Source: UBA2108 sp002713215 (lineage in GTDB: Bacteria; Bacteroidota; Bacteroidia; Flavobacteriales_G; Salibacteraceae). From it: a stretch of 62,706 bases of DNA. The position numbers and the translations under genes are program-made. The stretch lies in the NCBI GenBank assembly GCA_937891015.1, contig CALAPY010000004.1:1-62706 (forward strand), written 5' to 3'. Below, piece after piece: positions 26,146 to 34,336 of this stretch (position 1 is the first letter of the stretch; every line of letters starts with the position of its first letter). The notes beneath the pieces are model-generated. The model ran no database searches. It saw only the letters and a program-made list of their open reading frames with translations, and was not told the origin of the DNA.

Positions 26146-26532
26146 CTAGTGTTCTCCACATTTACCTTCTCCGCACTTACCTTCTCCACATTTGTGTTCG
26201 GTAGCTTTTCCTTCAGTAGCTTTTTCTTCTTTCTTTTCAGCTTTCTTATCTTCTTTTGCTTCAGATTTTTTTTCTTCCGCCTTTTCAGCTTTTCCTTCAC
26301 CACATTTGGCTTCGCCGTCTTTTCCTTCTCCGCATTTAAGCTCAACTTCTGAGTTGCTTACAAATCCCGAAGGTGACTCAGTCAATAATTGACTTCTTAA
26401 CTCACCGGCAGTACCTAAATCGTTTACTTCAAATAGATCTACTCCATTTGCGTTTGCTCCAGCTGCAGATATTGCTAAGGCCCCTGTAGCTAATGCTGCT
26501 AATTTTTTTGAAATTCTTTTATCCTTCTCCAT
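26146..26532 (-). CDS. bufA: bufferin/oxazolin-type RiPP precursor (HvfA/BufA-like)
   Basis: 128 residues. Residues 1-29 are a Sec signal peptide (basic KDKRISKKLA, hydrophobic ALATGALAISAAG, end ANANG). Residues about 30-62 are a leader-like spacer. Five KCGE motifs follow in two groups: two at about 66-82 (LKCGEGK, AKCGEGK) and three at the C-terminus (HKCGEGKCGEGKCGEH). They are separated by a Lys/Glu-rich stretch of about 35 residues. EGKCG repeats are the hallmark of HvfA-type precursors, whose Cys residues are modified to bind copper. Bufferins are known to protect against copper stress. DUF692 and DUF2063 genes follow directly, completing the set; a DoxX-type bufD is not found here. 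Confidence 0.88.
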   Translation of the reverse strand: MEKDKRISKKLAALATGALAISAAGANANGVDLFEVNDLGTAGELRSQLLTESPSGFVSNSEVELKCGEGKDGEAKCGEGKAEKAEEKKSEAKEDKKAEKKEEKATEGKATEHKCGEGKCGEGKCGEH

Positions 26533-26646
26533 AATTAATAGTTTTCAATACTTAATTAATCAAAGTACCAGAAATACCCTGACAATAATTGTCTCTAAAA
26601 ATACATAATATTATTCTACAAATGCAAGTTATCGAAAGCTAATGAG

Positions 26647-27399
26647 TTATTGGTTGGTGCGCTGGCACTCCATAATACTCTTAACAATGTCATAATCAGT
26701 TGATCGATAGACATAGTCATCTTCCAAAGGGCAGTTCTTCATAAAGGCCTCAGCCTCCTCATCGCTGGTAATACCGGTTACCTTTTTTACCACTTCAATG
26801 TTGTACCTCTCCCTTATTACCTGTTCGCGGTGATCTTGCTCTTTGGCTTTACCATGCCTCTTTTTTTCCTTGGCCTCTTTGCTAAACTTGTTATACAAAA
26901 ACGTTATGGGCGATCCCAGAGGCACGTGAGCATTTAAATCTGTTTCAACATCTTCTAATTTCTCGGGCCCATCATAGGTAAATACTTCCTGGGGTTTCGA
27001 TTCAATGTCCTTGTTCGCAAATTCATCTGCAAACTCTTCCTTACTCCTAAAGGTTGAAACAGTGGCAGGGTCAAGTACGATGACTTCCTTTTTCATGTAG
27101 ATGGTTATTTCGATTGCATCTGGCAGCAATAGTGAGCCCGTATAAATAAATTTATCCTTGTATCCGACGTATGAAAGTCTAATTGTATCTCCATGCTCGA
27201 AAGGCATTAAAAAAGTACCATCGGAATATGAATTGGTTGCATTTAAGGTGTTTAGGTTAACGATGTGCGCACCGATAAGGGCCGAAGAATCGGAATGACT
27301 CAAAATCTTCGCAGAGAGTAATTTAATCTGGGCACTAACTTCCATATTGAAGCCACTAAATACCAGAACCAATAACGCCAGAAAAAGCCTCTTTAACAT
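26647..27399 (-). CDS. secreted protein with carboxypeptidase-like regulatory domain
   Basis: 250 residues. Signal peptide ends at about residue 23 (FSGFNMEVSAQ). Residues about 25-105 form a CarboxypepD_reg-like (CNA-B-like) beta-sandwich: GAHIVNLNTLNATNSYSDGTFLMPFEHGDTIRLSYVGYKD is the standard plug-sandwich pattern seen at the start of TonB receptors. The remaining 145 residues are charged (KEAKEKKRHGKAKEQDHREQ) and carry two late Cys, with no barrel. Proteins of this build are common in Bacteroidota and mostly uncharacterised. It lies 50 bases downstream of the SPOR/barrel gene, so an envelope operon is possible. Confidence 0.75.
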   Translation of the reverse strand: MLKRLFLALLVLVFSGFNMEVSAQIKLLSAKILSHSDSSALIGAHIVNLNTLNATNSYSDGTFLMPFEHGDTIRLSYVGYKDKFIYTGSLLLPDAIEITIYMKKEVIVLDPATVSTFRSKEEFADEFANKDIESKPQEVFTYDGPEKLEDVETDLNAHVPLGSPITFLYNKFSKEAKEKKRHGKAKEQDHREQVIRERYNIEVVKKVTGITSDEEAEAFMKNCPLEDDYVYRSTDYDIVKSIMECQRTNQ

Positions 27400-27449
27400 G
27401 AAACAAAGGTAAGGAGATTTGACATGGAAACGCTTGGAATTATATTGGA

Positions 27450-29543
27450 TTATTGATTAAGGATATCTATGGCATCCTCAGAAGGAATGGTCTTTCCATC
27501 GTATTCACCAGCAATAAATGCATCTGGAATTCCATTTGATTGCAGCTGATTTTTAAATGCTTCTGCTTCTTCCATAGTTGCAAAATCACCTACGAAATAG
27601 CGTGTTAATCCATCCAGGCCTTTTTCGCTTTTCACATCGCCAAGTTTTACAAACTTATTGAAGTCTTCCATTGGAATGGCCTCTTGATAAGAGCCCAACT
27701 GAACCTTGAATCTTACTTTGGATTTATCTCTGGAAGAACCAGAACCACTTGGTGAAACATTTGCCGGTGGTATTTTAACATCTGATCCAGCGGAAGGTAC
27801 ATTCGCTCCTTCTTCATCAAATGCTTTAATCATACAGTCTCCATATCCAGCATTTTTCAAGTCTTTTCTCGCATTCGCAGCTTCATCGTATGATTTGTAA
27901 TTTCCAGCGTAGTATCGGGTAATACCATCCGCGTTTTTAACCCCTACTACTTCCATTCCTTTGAAATATTTAGGGTCAGGCTTATTTCTAAATGCTCCTA
28001 CCTGTACCCTAAAAACAGTACCCGGTTTGGATTCATACCCAGGACCACTTGCGTCTCCAACAAACACCCCTTTAATATCTGCATTGACCACCTTACCTGT
28101 GGCCGTCTCTTCCACAATGGCCCGCGTTGCTATCCCCTTCGATTTAAGTTCTTTATCTGCAGCAATAGCTTCGTCAATGCTTTTGTAATCACCAACTAAT
28201 AAAGCCTGCTCGTCACCATCTTTAACCGTTTTCAATTCCCCTTCATCAATCAGGTTCTGAGCTTGCTCATTTGTTAATGAATCAGCTGCTACCTGAACAC
28301 TGTATTTTTTACGCTCCGCCCTTCTTGAAGGCAATTCGCTGGTGTAGATCGTATCTTCATAATAAGCAAAGACACCGTTGGAATCCAAGAACCGCAGGTA
28401 AATTCTCTCCAACTGTTCATCGGTAAGCGCAATTCCATTTGAATCTACTACCGCACTGGAATCAGTACCCAATTCCTTATCGCGATAGTCTGGAACACCA
28501 TCGTTATCTTCATCAAAAGGACATCCCTTTTCATCAACTTCAACTCCATGTGGGGTTTTCGGGCATTCGTCATCCAAGTCCCTTACTCCGTCAAAATCGG
28601 TATCACCTGTTGTCATAGCCGCTAATTCGGCATTAGAAATTCCATCGGTTTCTCCTGTATCGATCGACCCACTTCTTTTGGATAAGTCAAAGCTTAAACC
28701 CAAATGGGTATACAGCAGTGCATCATTTTGGCTATTTCCTTCATAAATTCCCTTAGCGTCAGAAGATACACCATCAAGTTTATCGGTAAGTAAAAACATA
28801 TAGGTAGCACCCAGCTTTACGTGCATTCTGTGCGACAAACGCATATTAACTCCTGCTCCAACAGGAATAGCAAAGCTGAATTTCTCGTAATAACCTGCAC
28901 CTGAAACATTACTTCTCCTAAAGTCCGTTTCATACTCATAATCCCTGTTTAATTCCTTAGCCGTATTTAAATTTTCAGGTGTTTCTTCCCTGTCTCTGAT
29001 TCGACCATCACTCCAGTAGTGATATTGACTTCCATTGACATCATACAAATCGGTTTTTGAGTTAAAAATCATAGCATCAAAACCTGCATGGATATATGGG
29101 TCAAGTACTCTTTTCTCACTCAAAAAGTGGTTGAAATTATAACTTATAGCCAAGCCAAAATTGGTTATCTGAGACTGAAAATTTCTGTTTTTATCTACGT
29201 CCCTTTCATTGGCAGAAGCTTTTCCGTAAAGTGCCTTAAACGTAATATAAAAGCTACGCTTAAGTGGAAAGCTGGCACTGAAGTCCATGGCCAAATTGGA
29301 AGTAAATACGGTGTTTGCGTTGTGTCCTGTTGAAATATCCCCAAAATAGGTTAACATTCCCCCATTAAGCCCAATAATTGGCCTAAAATCACTTACTTCT
29401 TCATCATCGGACGAACTTGAAACATTCTCATCAACAAATTCGTCATTTGCTTCGGATGAAGAGTCAGCGGGCTGTTCCTGTCCATAAATTGACAGGAAAG
29501 GTGCAAATACAATTGCAATTCCAATGAAAAATCTCTTTATCAT
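27450..29543 (-). CDS. outer-membrane barrel, thrombospondin-3 repeats and SPOR-like repeats
   Basis: About 697 residues from the ATG at 29543 (the frame opens at a TTG, 29552). Order: signal peptide (FIGIAIVFAPFLSIYGQ); acidic Ser-rich linker; barrel-like domain (about 50-285: GLNGGMLTYFGDISTG, ...YNFNHFL, GAGVNMRLSHRMHVKLG); two calcium-binding thrombospondin type 3 repeats (DTDFDGVRDLDDECP, DEDNDGVPDYRD, about 300-345); then three SPOR-like repeats (KKYSVQVAAD, VFRVQVGAF, VRFKVQLGSY), each about 75 residues. SPOR domains bind peptidoglycan with denuded glycan strands. The protein may tie the outer membrane to the cell wall, as OmpA does, with SPOR replacing the OmpA domain. Confidence 0.85.
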   Translation of the reverse strand: MIKRFFIGIAIVFAPFLSIYGQEQPADSSSEANDEFVDENVSSSSDDEEVSDFRPIIGLNGGMLTYFGDISTGHNANTVFTSNLAMDFSASFPLKRSFYITFKALYGKASANERDVDKNRNFQSQITNFGLAISYNFNHFLSEKRVLDPYIHAGFDAMIFNSKTDLYDVNGSQYHYWSDGRIRDREETPENLNTAKELNRDYEYETDFRRSNVSGAGYYEKFSFAIPVGAGVNMRLSHRMHVKLGATYMFLLTDKLDGVSSDAKGIYEGNSQNDALLYTHLGLSFDLSKRSGSIDTGETDGISNAELAAMTTGDTDFDGVRDLDDECPKTPHGVEVDEKGCPFDEDNDGVPDYRDKELGTDSSAVVDSNGIALTDEQLERIYLRFLDSNGVFAYYEDTIYTSELPSRRAERKKYSVQVAADSLTNEQAQNLIDEGELKTVKDGDEQALLVGDYKSIDEAIAADKELKSKGIATRAIVEETATGKVVNADIKGVFVGDASGPGYESKPGTVFRVQVGAFRNKPDPKYFKGMEVVGVKNADGITRYYAGNYKSYDEAANARKDLKNAGYGDCMIKAFDEEGANVPSAGSDVKIPPANVSPSGSGSSRDKSKVRFKVQLGSYQEAIPMEDFNKFVKLGDVKSEKGLDGLTRYFVGDFATMEEAEAFKNQLQSNGIPDAFIAGEYDGKTIPSEDAIDILNQ

Positions 29544-29623
29544 ATAGCCCAATTACGGCTTATTAATCCTCAGTTGTAAGCGTCTAAAGTAAGCAAATAT
29601 CTGTATTTTCTACCTTTAAAATG

Positions 29624-31258
29624 CTACTTATACCATTTTTGGTTAGAAATCATTAAGGCTTCCTGGACTGTTATCCTAGTTCCCGAGTTGTATGCGGTTA
29701 CAAACGGGCCATCAAATTTATGGTCAGCAGCATTTATCGTTTCCCTGGAATCACGAGCATCTTTATATACGGAATATGAGCCGGTTGTATACTTCACCCA
29801 TCCCTGATGGTTTTCAATATTAAATTCGGTTTCAAAGTTGTGTCGAACTTTAAAATACTTGGGATTAACTACATTTTTACCAGCGGCAATTTGTACCCGA
29901 TATCTTACCCCGGTTGCCACAGTTTGTGTTTTACTCTCTACGGGATCAGCTTTCTCCTCTTTTTGAGCAACAACTGCTGCTGGTTCCTCTTTCTGTGTGT
30001 CGCCAGTAGCTTTAGCAGAGGCGCTCCGCGTGTCGCCAGTAGCTTCAGCGGAGGCGCTGGGTTCTACTGAAACAGGCTCTTCTTCAATTACTTCTTCCTC
30101 CACAACGTTATCATTGGCATCTACTGCTGGTTCAACCTGGGCAATTTCATCTGTATTGGTGTCTTCTATTGGATCACTCACCGGTTCATTTGGCTCTTCG
30201 TCTTTTGTAGATCCTTCAACTACAGCAACCTCATCAGGTTCTTCCTCTGTTTTTTTAACTGGGTCAACTATTACTGGTGCAACTACGGCAATTTTTTCCT
30301 CACCCGTTACAGGAGGGGCTTGATTAGCAGATTTTGAATTATCGGTTGATGTCTCCTGCTCTACGTCACTTTCTTCTTTTTTACTCTCTACAGGATCTTC
30401 TTTGGTTGATGTGGCAGCTGCAATAAGAGGTTGAGCATCTCCAAAATTGATATCTACCTTTTTTGAAACATCGTTTTCAAGGTAAGAAAAATCACCGGTA
30501 ATGGACCTAATGTCCTTATCATTTGCATTGCTTAAATCCACAAAATAAGTAACCACATATGTCTCTTTCCTAGGCATTGCCATCCATACGTATTTAACCT
30601 TGTTCTTGATGCTACTAAATACTGCGTTTTCAAATTCACCCTTCTCTATCTTGGCTCCTAACGGAACAAATTCCTGAATTTTCCCAAAACCATCCAATCC
30701 GGTTTGGTTAACGGTTATTTCTATTTTATGAATGTTTTCTTTTGAACTTACTACCTTTCTGGTAACATTAACAACAGCATCTACCTGCAGCGCCTTGGCT
30801 GCTTTCTTATTTGCTAACGATTCACCCCCTACAACAACTTGTTTCTTAAAAACAGAGTACAGTCTTTTTTCATTGTTATCTAAATAAGAAAATTTACCTC
30901 CAAATTCCAGTATACCGCTTGCCGATTCAAGCACCTTGACCTTGTACTTTAATATTACCTCACCTGTCTCCGGAAAATTAACCCAAAGGATTTTTATTTG
31001 ACCATTATCTGCAGTAAACGTAGCATCACCAATTTGGACTGCCGACGCTTCAGTACCTGCGGGAAGAACATCGACATATTTTGCAAAACCCTTGACCTTA
31101 CCACCGGTAATTTTAACTTCAACGATAAATTCACTTCCTGCTTCGGCGTTTCCCGGAGCCATTATTTCAACTTTCAATTCCTCAGTCTTTACTTCGGTTG
31201 TATTGAATAAAAACATGAACGGAAAAACACTGGCAATAAGGAATAAATATCGCAACAT
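29624..31258 (-). CDS. secreted protein with two beta-domains, acidic linker and SPOR-like end
   Basis: 544 residues. Signal peptide at residues 1-20. Two similar beta-sandwich domains (about 25-150 and 155-280) share the pattern GFAKYVDVLPAGTEA / GFGKIQEFVPLGAKI and KILWVNFPETGEVILKYKV / KYVWMAMPRKETYVVTYFV, so an internal duplication. Residues about 285-440 are a Glu/Pro/Val-rich low-complexity linker containing two 11-residue repeats encoded by GC-rich DNA. The last 100 residues (YRVQIAAGKNVVNPKYFK, YTTGSYSVYKDARDSRETI) are SPOR-like. Its paralogous end and position next to the SPOR-barrel gene suggest both act in cell-wall attachment. Confidence 0.75.
   Translation of the reverse strand: MLRYLFLIASVFPFMFLFNTTEVKTEELKVEIMAPGNAEAGSEFIVEVKITGGKVKGFAKYVDVLPAGTEASAVQIGDATFTADNGQIKILWVNFPETGEVILKYKVKVLESASGILEFGGKFSYLDNNEKRLYSVFKKQVVVGGESLANKKAAKALQVDAVVNVTRKVVSSKENIHKIEITVNQTGLDGFGKIQEFVPLGAKIEKGEFENAVFSSIKNKVKYVWMAMPRKETYVVTYFVDLSNANDKDIRSITGDFSYLENDVSKKVDINFGDAQPLIAAATSTKEDPVESKKEESDVEQETSTDNSKSANQAPPVTGEEKIAVVAPVIVDPVKKTEEEPDEVAVVEGSTKDEEPNEPVSDPIEDTNTDEIAQVEPAVDANDNVVEEEVIEEEPVSVEPSASAEATGDTRSASAKATGDTQKEEPAAVVAQKEEKADPVESKTQTVATGVRYRVQIAAGKNVVNPKYFKVRHNFETEFNIENHQGWVKYTTGSYSVYKDARDSRETINAADHKFDGPFVTAYNSGTRITVQEALMISNQKWYK
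29997..30058. repeat. 29-bp direct repeat pair, REP-like, inside coding DNA
   Basis: Copies at 29997-30025 and 30030-30058 differ at two bases and have a 33-base period, keeping frame. Each begins GTGTCGCCAGTAGC and ends GAGGCGCT, with CGCC/GGCG ends that can pair. They encode SASAxATGDT twice. GC content is well above the flanks, as expected of a mobile intragenic palindromic repeat. Confidence 0.75.
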
Positions 31259-31284
31259 ACCTAAGGCATTGAATTATAGATAAA

Positions 31285-31292
31285 CAAATCTA
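31285..31292 (-). promoter_or_regulatory. Bacteroidota -7 element upstream of the 544-residue SPOR-like gene
   Basis: TAGATTTG on the minus strand matches TAnnTTTG; leader would be about 23 bases. No TTG at the -33 distance. Confidence 0.35.
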
Positions 31293-31490
31293 TCTTTCAG
31301 CATAGCCGTTTATAAGGGGCATGGGTTGCTATTGCAAACAGAAGCATGTGAATAAGGCTGCTTTAGTTTAACTAAGTGACTGTATATTACTACATTACAG
31401 GTACTTATAATAACCTGACTATAAAGTCGGATTCTGAGCCCAAGCAAAGACTCATTTTAAATTTAAGATATTGATTTAGTATGACTTAAT

Positions 31491-32195
31491 CTAGAAATTG
31501 GGTCGTAACAAGTATTTGGTATAAAACTCAATGATACACTGAACGGCTTCTTCAGAGGAATCTACAACCCGAAATAATTCCAGGTCTTTTTCGCTAATAT
31601 TTTCTTCGTTTAACATGGTGGTTTTTACCCAATCCAACAATCCTTCCCAAAAAGACTTACCTACCAATACAATTGGAAAACGTCCAATTTTTTGTGTTTG
31701 TATTAAAGTTAAAGACTCAAAAAATTCATCCAGGGTTCCAAAACCACCAGGCATTACAATAAAACCTTGAGCATACTTTACGAACATCAGTTTCCTTATA
31801 AAGAAGTAATCAAAGGTTATCAATTTGTCGTCATCGATATATGGGTTGTTGTGTTGTTCAAATGGTAAATCGATATTCAACCCAACTGATTTTCCACCAC
31901 CCAGGCTAGCCCCTTTATTAGCGGCTTCCATTATTCCGGGACCCCCTCCGGAAATAATCCCAAAACCTTCTTCAGTCAATCTTTTTCCAATGTCGACTGT
32001 CATTTGGTAATACTTATGATCTGGACTTGTTCTTGCCGAGCCAAATATGGATACGCAGGGACCTATTTTAGACAATTTCTCAAAACCATCAACAAATTCT
32101 GACATGATCTTAAATATCTGCCAGGAATCATTGGTTTTAATTTCATTCCAATCTTTCTCCTTGAATGCCTTTTTTACTCTCTCGTCATTTACCAT
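31491..32195 (-). CDS. LOG-family nucleotide 5'-monophosphate phosphoribohydrolase (TIGR00730)
   Basis: 234 residues with the LOG family motifs: SIFGSARTSPDHKYYQ, FGIISGGGPGIMEAANKGA, and PGGFGTLDEFFESLTLIQTQKIGRFPIVL (the PGGxGTxxE catalytic signature). The family uses a Rossmann fold to cleave base-ribose bonds in cytokinin riboside or purine nucleoside monophosphates. In bacteria without plant contact it is generally taken as a pyrimidine/purine nucleotide hydrolase of housekeeping type. The N-terminal 35 residues are a charged extension. The start at 32195 is an ATG; upstream lies the divergent promoter for the DUF2807 gene. Confidence 0.93.
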   Translation of the reverse strand: MVNDERVKKAFKEKDWNEIKTNDSWQIFKIMSEFVDGFEKLSKIGPCVSIFGSARTSPDHKYYQMTVDIGKRLTEEGFGIISGGGPGIMEAANKGASLGGGKSVGLNIDLPFEQHNNPYIDDDKLITFDYFFIRKLMFVKYAQGFIVMPGGFGTLDEFFESLTLIQTQKIGRFPIVLVGKSFWEGLLDWVKTTMLNEENISEKDLELFRVVDSSEEAVQCIIEFYTKYLLRPNF

Positions 32196-32269
32196 AGCCT
32201 AAGTAATAATTCTTTTGCAATAATAATTCATTGAAATTAGCATTAGTTTGTTTGAAATAATCCTGTTGA

Positions 32270-32302
32270 TTGAATTATTAGAAGAAACGTTAAATATATT
32301 TG
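32270..32302 (+). promoter_or_regulatory. promoter of the head-GIN lipoprotein gene
   Basis: TTG at 32270-32272 (a second at 32266), 22 bases, then TATATTTG at 32295-32302. Fits the Bacteroidota primary sigma factor consensus with a slightly long spacer and predicts a leader of about 16 bases. Confidence 0.5.
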
Positions 32303-32321
32303 CGCATATCGTAGACTCTGT

Positions 32322-33056
32322 ATGAGAACCTGGTACTATTTTCTTTTTATTTTACTCCTAACCTCGTTTTCAGGTTGCCAAAAAAACCCTTGGGATGAAT
32401 GTGACCTTGGAGAAGGCGGTAGTTTCGAAGAAATCCGGTATTTTGAGAATTTTCAAACGTTTAAGCTTGATATTCCAGGACAAGTAATCATCACTCCTGA
32501 CACCTTACTCAAAAGCAGTAAAATAGTAATTATAGGACAGAAAAATGTTATTAAGCAAATAACAACGAGTATCAACAACGGAACAGTTAGTGTCTCTTTT
32601 AACCAATGTTTTAAGAATCATGATGACATTGAATTTCACATATATACTCCGTTCTTAAGAAAAATTGTGATTAACACAGCGTCAAGGGTAACTTCCACCC
32701 GCGCTATTTACGGAGAAGATTTTACACTTGAGCTTAACAGCGGTTCTGCAGTTGAAATCAGTTGCAACCTCGATTCAATAACAACCTTTGTAAACAATTC
32801 ATCTACCGTAAGTGTTGCTGGTTATGCCAGCAGACAAATGGTCTACCATAAATCTTCCGGTAGATATGAGGCCAAGGAGTTAATCTCCGACTCGGTAATT
32901 GTTGATGTATCAGGCGCCGGATATGCAGGTGTATATGCTGTTGGGCATTTTATTGCAGACCTTAGTGGAAGTGGAACCATTGAATTTTCCGGCGAGGATA
33001 CCTTGCATGTAACTACCAACATTTCAGGTAGTGGTCAAATTACCGATTTAAGGTAA
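32322..33056 (+). CDS. head-GIN domain lipoprotein (DUF2807)
   Basis: 244 residues. Lipoprotein signal with lipobox SFSGC (Cys at about residue 19). The rest is a right-handed solenoid of repeated short strands: GQVIITPDTLL, SVSFNQCFKNHDDIEFHIYTPFLRKIVINTASRV, LELNSGSAVEISCNL, VDVSGAGYAGVYAVG, ADLSGSGTIEFSG and ISGSGQITDLR. The GSG-containing turns are typical of DUF2807, often labelled putative auto-transporter adhesin. The surface-anchored beta-helix has no established activity. Transcribed toward purK; the 69-base gap contains another -7 match, so purK may have its own promoter. Confidence 0.85.
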   Translation: MRTWYYFLFILLLTSFSGCQKNPWDECDLGEGGSFEEIRYFENFQTFKLDIPGQVIITPDTLLKSSKIVIIGQKNVIKQITTSINNGTVSVSFNQCFKNHDDIEFHIYTPFLRKIVINTASRVTSTRAIYGEDFTLELNSGSAVEISCNLDSITTFVNNSSTVSVAGYASRQMVYHKSSGRYEAKELISDSVIVDVSGAGYAGVYAVGHFIADLSGSGTIEFSGEDTLHVTTNISGSGQITDLR

Positions 33057-33099
33057 ACATTAATAAGTCTTATTAGTTACCGAATGTGATCGCTTGAAT

Positions 33100-33107
33100 T
33101 ATTTTTG
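33100..33107 (+). promoter_or_regulatory. Bacteroidota -7 element upstream of purK
   Basis: TATTTTTG matches TAnnTTTG and predicts a leader of about 15 bases; the -33 element is weak. Confidence 0.35.
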
Positions 33108-33125
33108 GCGGCCTAATTCAGTGGT

Positions 33126-34265
33126 ATGAGTTTTTATGATAAAAATTTCCGATTAGGTATTTTAGGTGGAGGTCAATTGGGGCGAATGTTTATTCAGGAG
33201 GCCATAAACTACAACCTCAATACTTATGTTTTAGACCCATCACCTGATGCGCCATGCTCATCAATTGCAACAGAATTTCAATGCGGTGATTTTAAAGACT
33301 ATCAAACCGTGTTGGACTTTGGTAGCAAAGTAGACGTTGTTACCATTGAAATTGAACATGTTAACGTGGAGGCTCTAAAAAAGCTCCAATCCATGGGAAA
33401 GAAGGTCTTCCCACAGCCTGAAGTCTTAGAAATTGTAAAGGATAAAGGACTTCAAAAGGAGTTCTATGTTAAAAATAACATACCAACAGCAGGCTTTCGA
33501 TTAATCAATAACAAAAAAGAGATTGATCAGCATTTAGATGAATTCCCATTTATGCAAAAGGCCAGGACGGGTGGATATGATGGAAAAGGCGTTACTCCGT
33601 TGCGAAATTCCGATGACCTAAATAATGCCTTTGACTGTCCTTCTGTTCTTGAAAAAATGGTTCCATTCGAAATGGAGATTGCAGTTACCGTTGCACGAAA
33701 CGAGAATGGAGACGTTGAAACTTTTCCGGTTGTAGAATTGGATTTTAACCCTGAAGCTAACCTGGTTGAGTATTTATATTCACCGGCGCGGATTAGTGAT
33801 GACATAAAGGAAAAAGCCCGAAAAATTGCTATTGACACTGCAAATGCTTTTAACCTGGTTGGGTTATTGGCCGTTGAAATGTTCCTGACTCCTGATGGCG
33901 AAATATTGGTAAATGAAGTTGCACCACGAACCCATAACTCCGGCCATCATACCATTGAAGGAAATATTACATCTCAATTTGAGCAACACCTTCGGTCGGT
34001 ATTGAATTTACCACTGGGAAAAACCGACATAGTATTACCAAGCGTTATGATTAACTTGCTTGGAGAAAAAGGATTCTCAGGGCCTGCAGTTTATGATGGT
34101 CTGGAAACTGTACTTAAAGAACCGGGAGTTCACGTGCATCTTTATGGCAAAACAGAAACGAAACCCTTTCGAAAAATGGGACATACCACCTGTACCGGAA
34201 ACAACCTTGAGGACGCTTTGAGAAAGGCGAAGTTTGTCCAGAAAAATCTAAAAGTTAATGCTTAA
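33126..34265 (+). CDS. purK: 5-(carboxyamino)imidazole ribonucleotide synthase
   Basis: 379 residues, full length. ATP-grasp enzyme that carboxylates aminoimidazole ribonucleotide with ATP and bicarbonate to N5-CAIR in purine synthesis. Seen: LGILGGGQLGRMF at the N-terminus, DPSPDAPCSSIA, KARTGGYDGKGV (ATP-binding loop), EKMVPFEMEIAVTVARN, EMFLTPDGEILVNEVAPRTHNSGHHTIEG (metal/ATP site and hallmark APRxHNSGH) and a late HLYGKTETKPFRKMGH. A partner purE is not in the window. Confidence 0.97.
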   Translation: MSFYDKNFRLGILGGGQLGRMFIQEAINYNLNTYVLDPSPDAPCSSIATEFQCGDFKDYQTVLDFGSKVDVVTIEIEHVNVEALKKLQSMGKKVFPQPEVLEIVKDKGLQKEFYVKNNIPTAGFRLINNKKEIDQHLDEFPFMQKARTGGYDGKGVTPLRNSDDLNNAFDCPSVLEKMVPFEMEIAVTVARNENGDVETFPVVELDFNPEANLVEYLYSPARISDDIKEKARKIAIDTANAFNLVGLLAVEMFLTPDGEILVNEVAPRTHNSGHHTIEGNITSQFEQHLRSVLNLPLGKTDIVLPSVMINLLGEKGFSGPAVYDGLETVLKEPGVHVHLYGKTETKPFRKMGHTTCTGNNLEDALRKAKFVQKNLKVNA

Positions 34266-34336
34266 TAACTTAAGTCGATTTTTAGTGTATTATTGGAAAT
34301 TTAATCCAAAAATGATCTGAGGTTCTTACTCAATAG

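Noticed and set aside
26067..26345. Lys-rich 92-codon frame overlapping bufA on the same strand
   Set aside because: It is the shifted frame of the Lys/Glu-rich precursor DNA; the bufA frame has a signal peptide and KCGE motifs, this one has no recognisable features.
29997..30323. Ser/Thr-rich 108-codon frame on the plus strand
   Set aside because: Antisense to the Glu/Pro-rich linker of the SPOR-like protein; low-complexity DNA gives long mirror frames.
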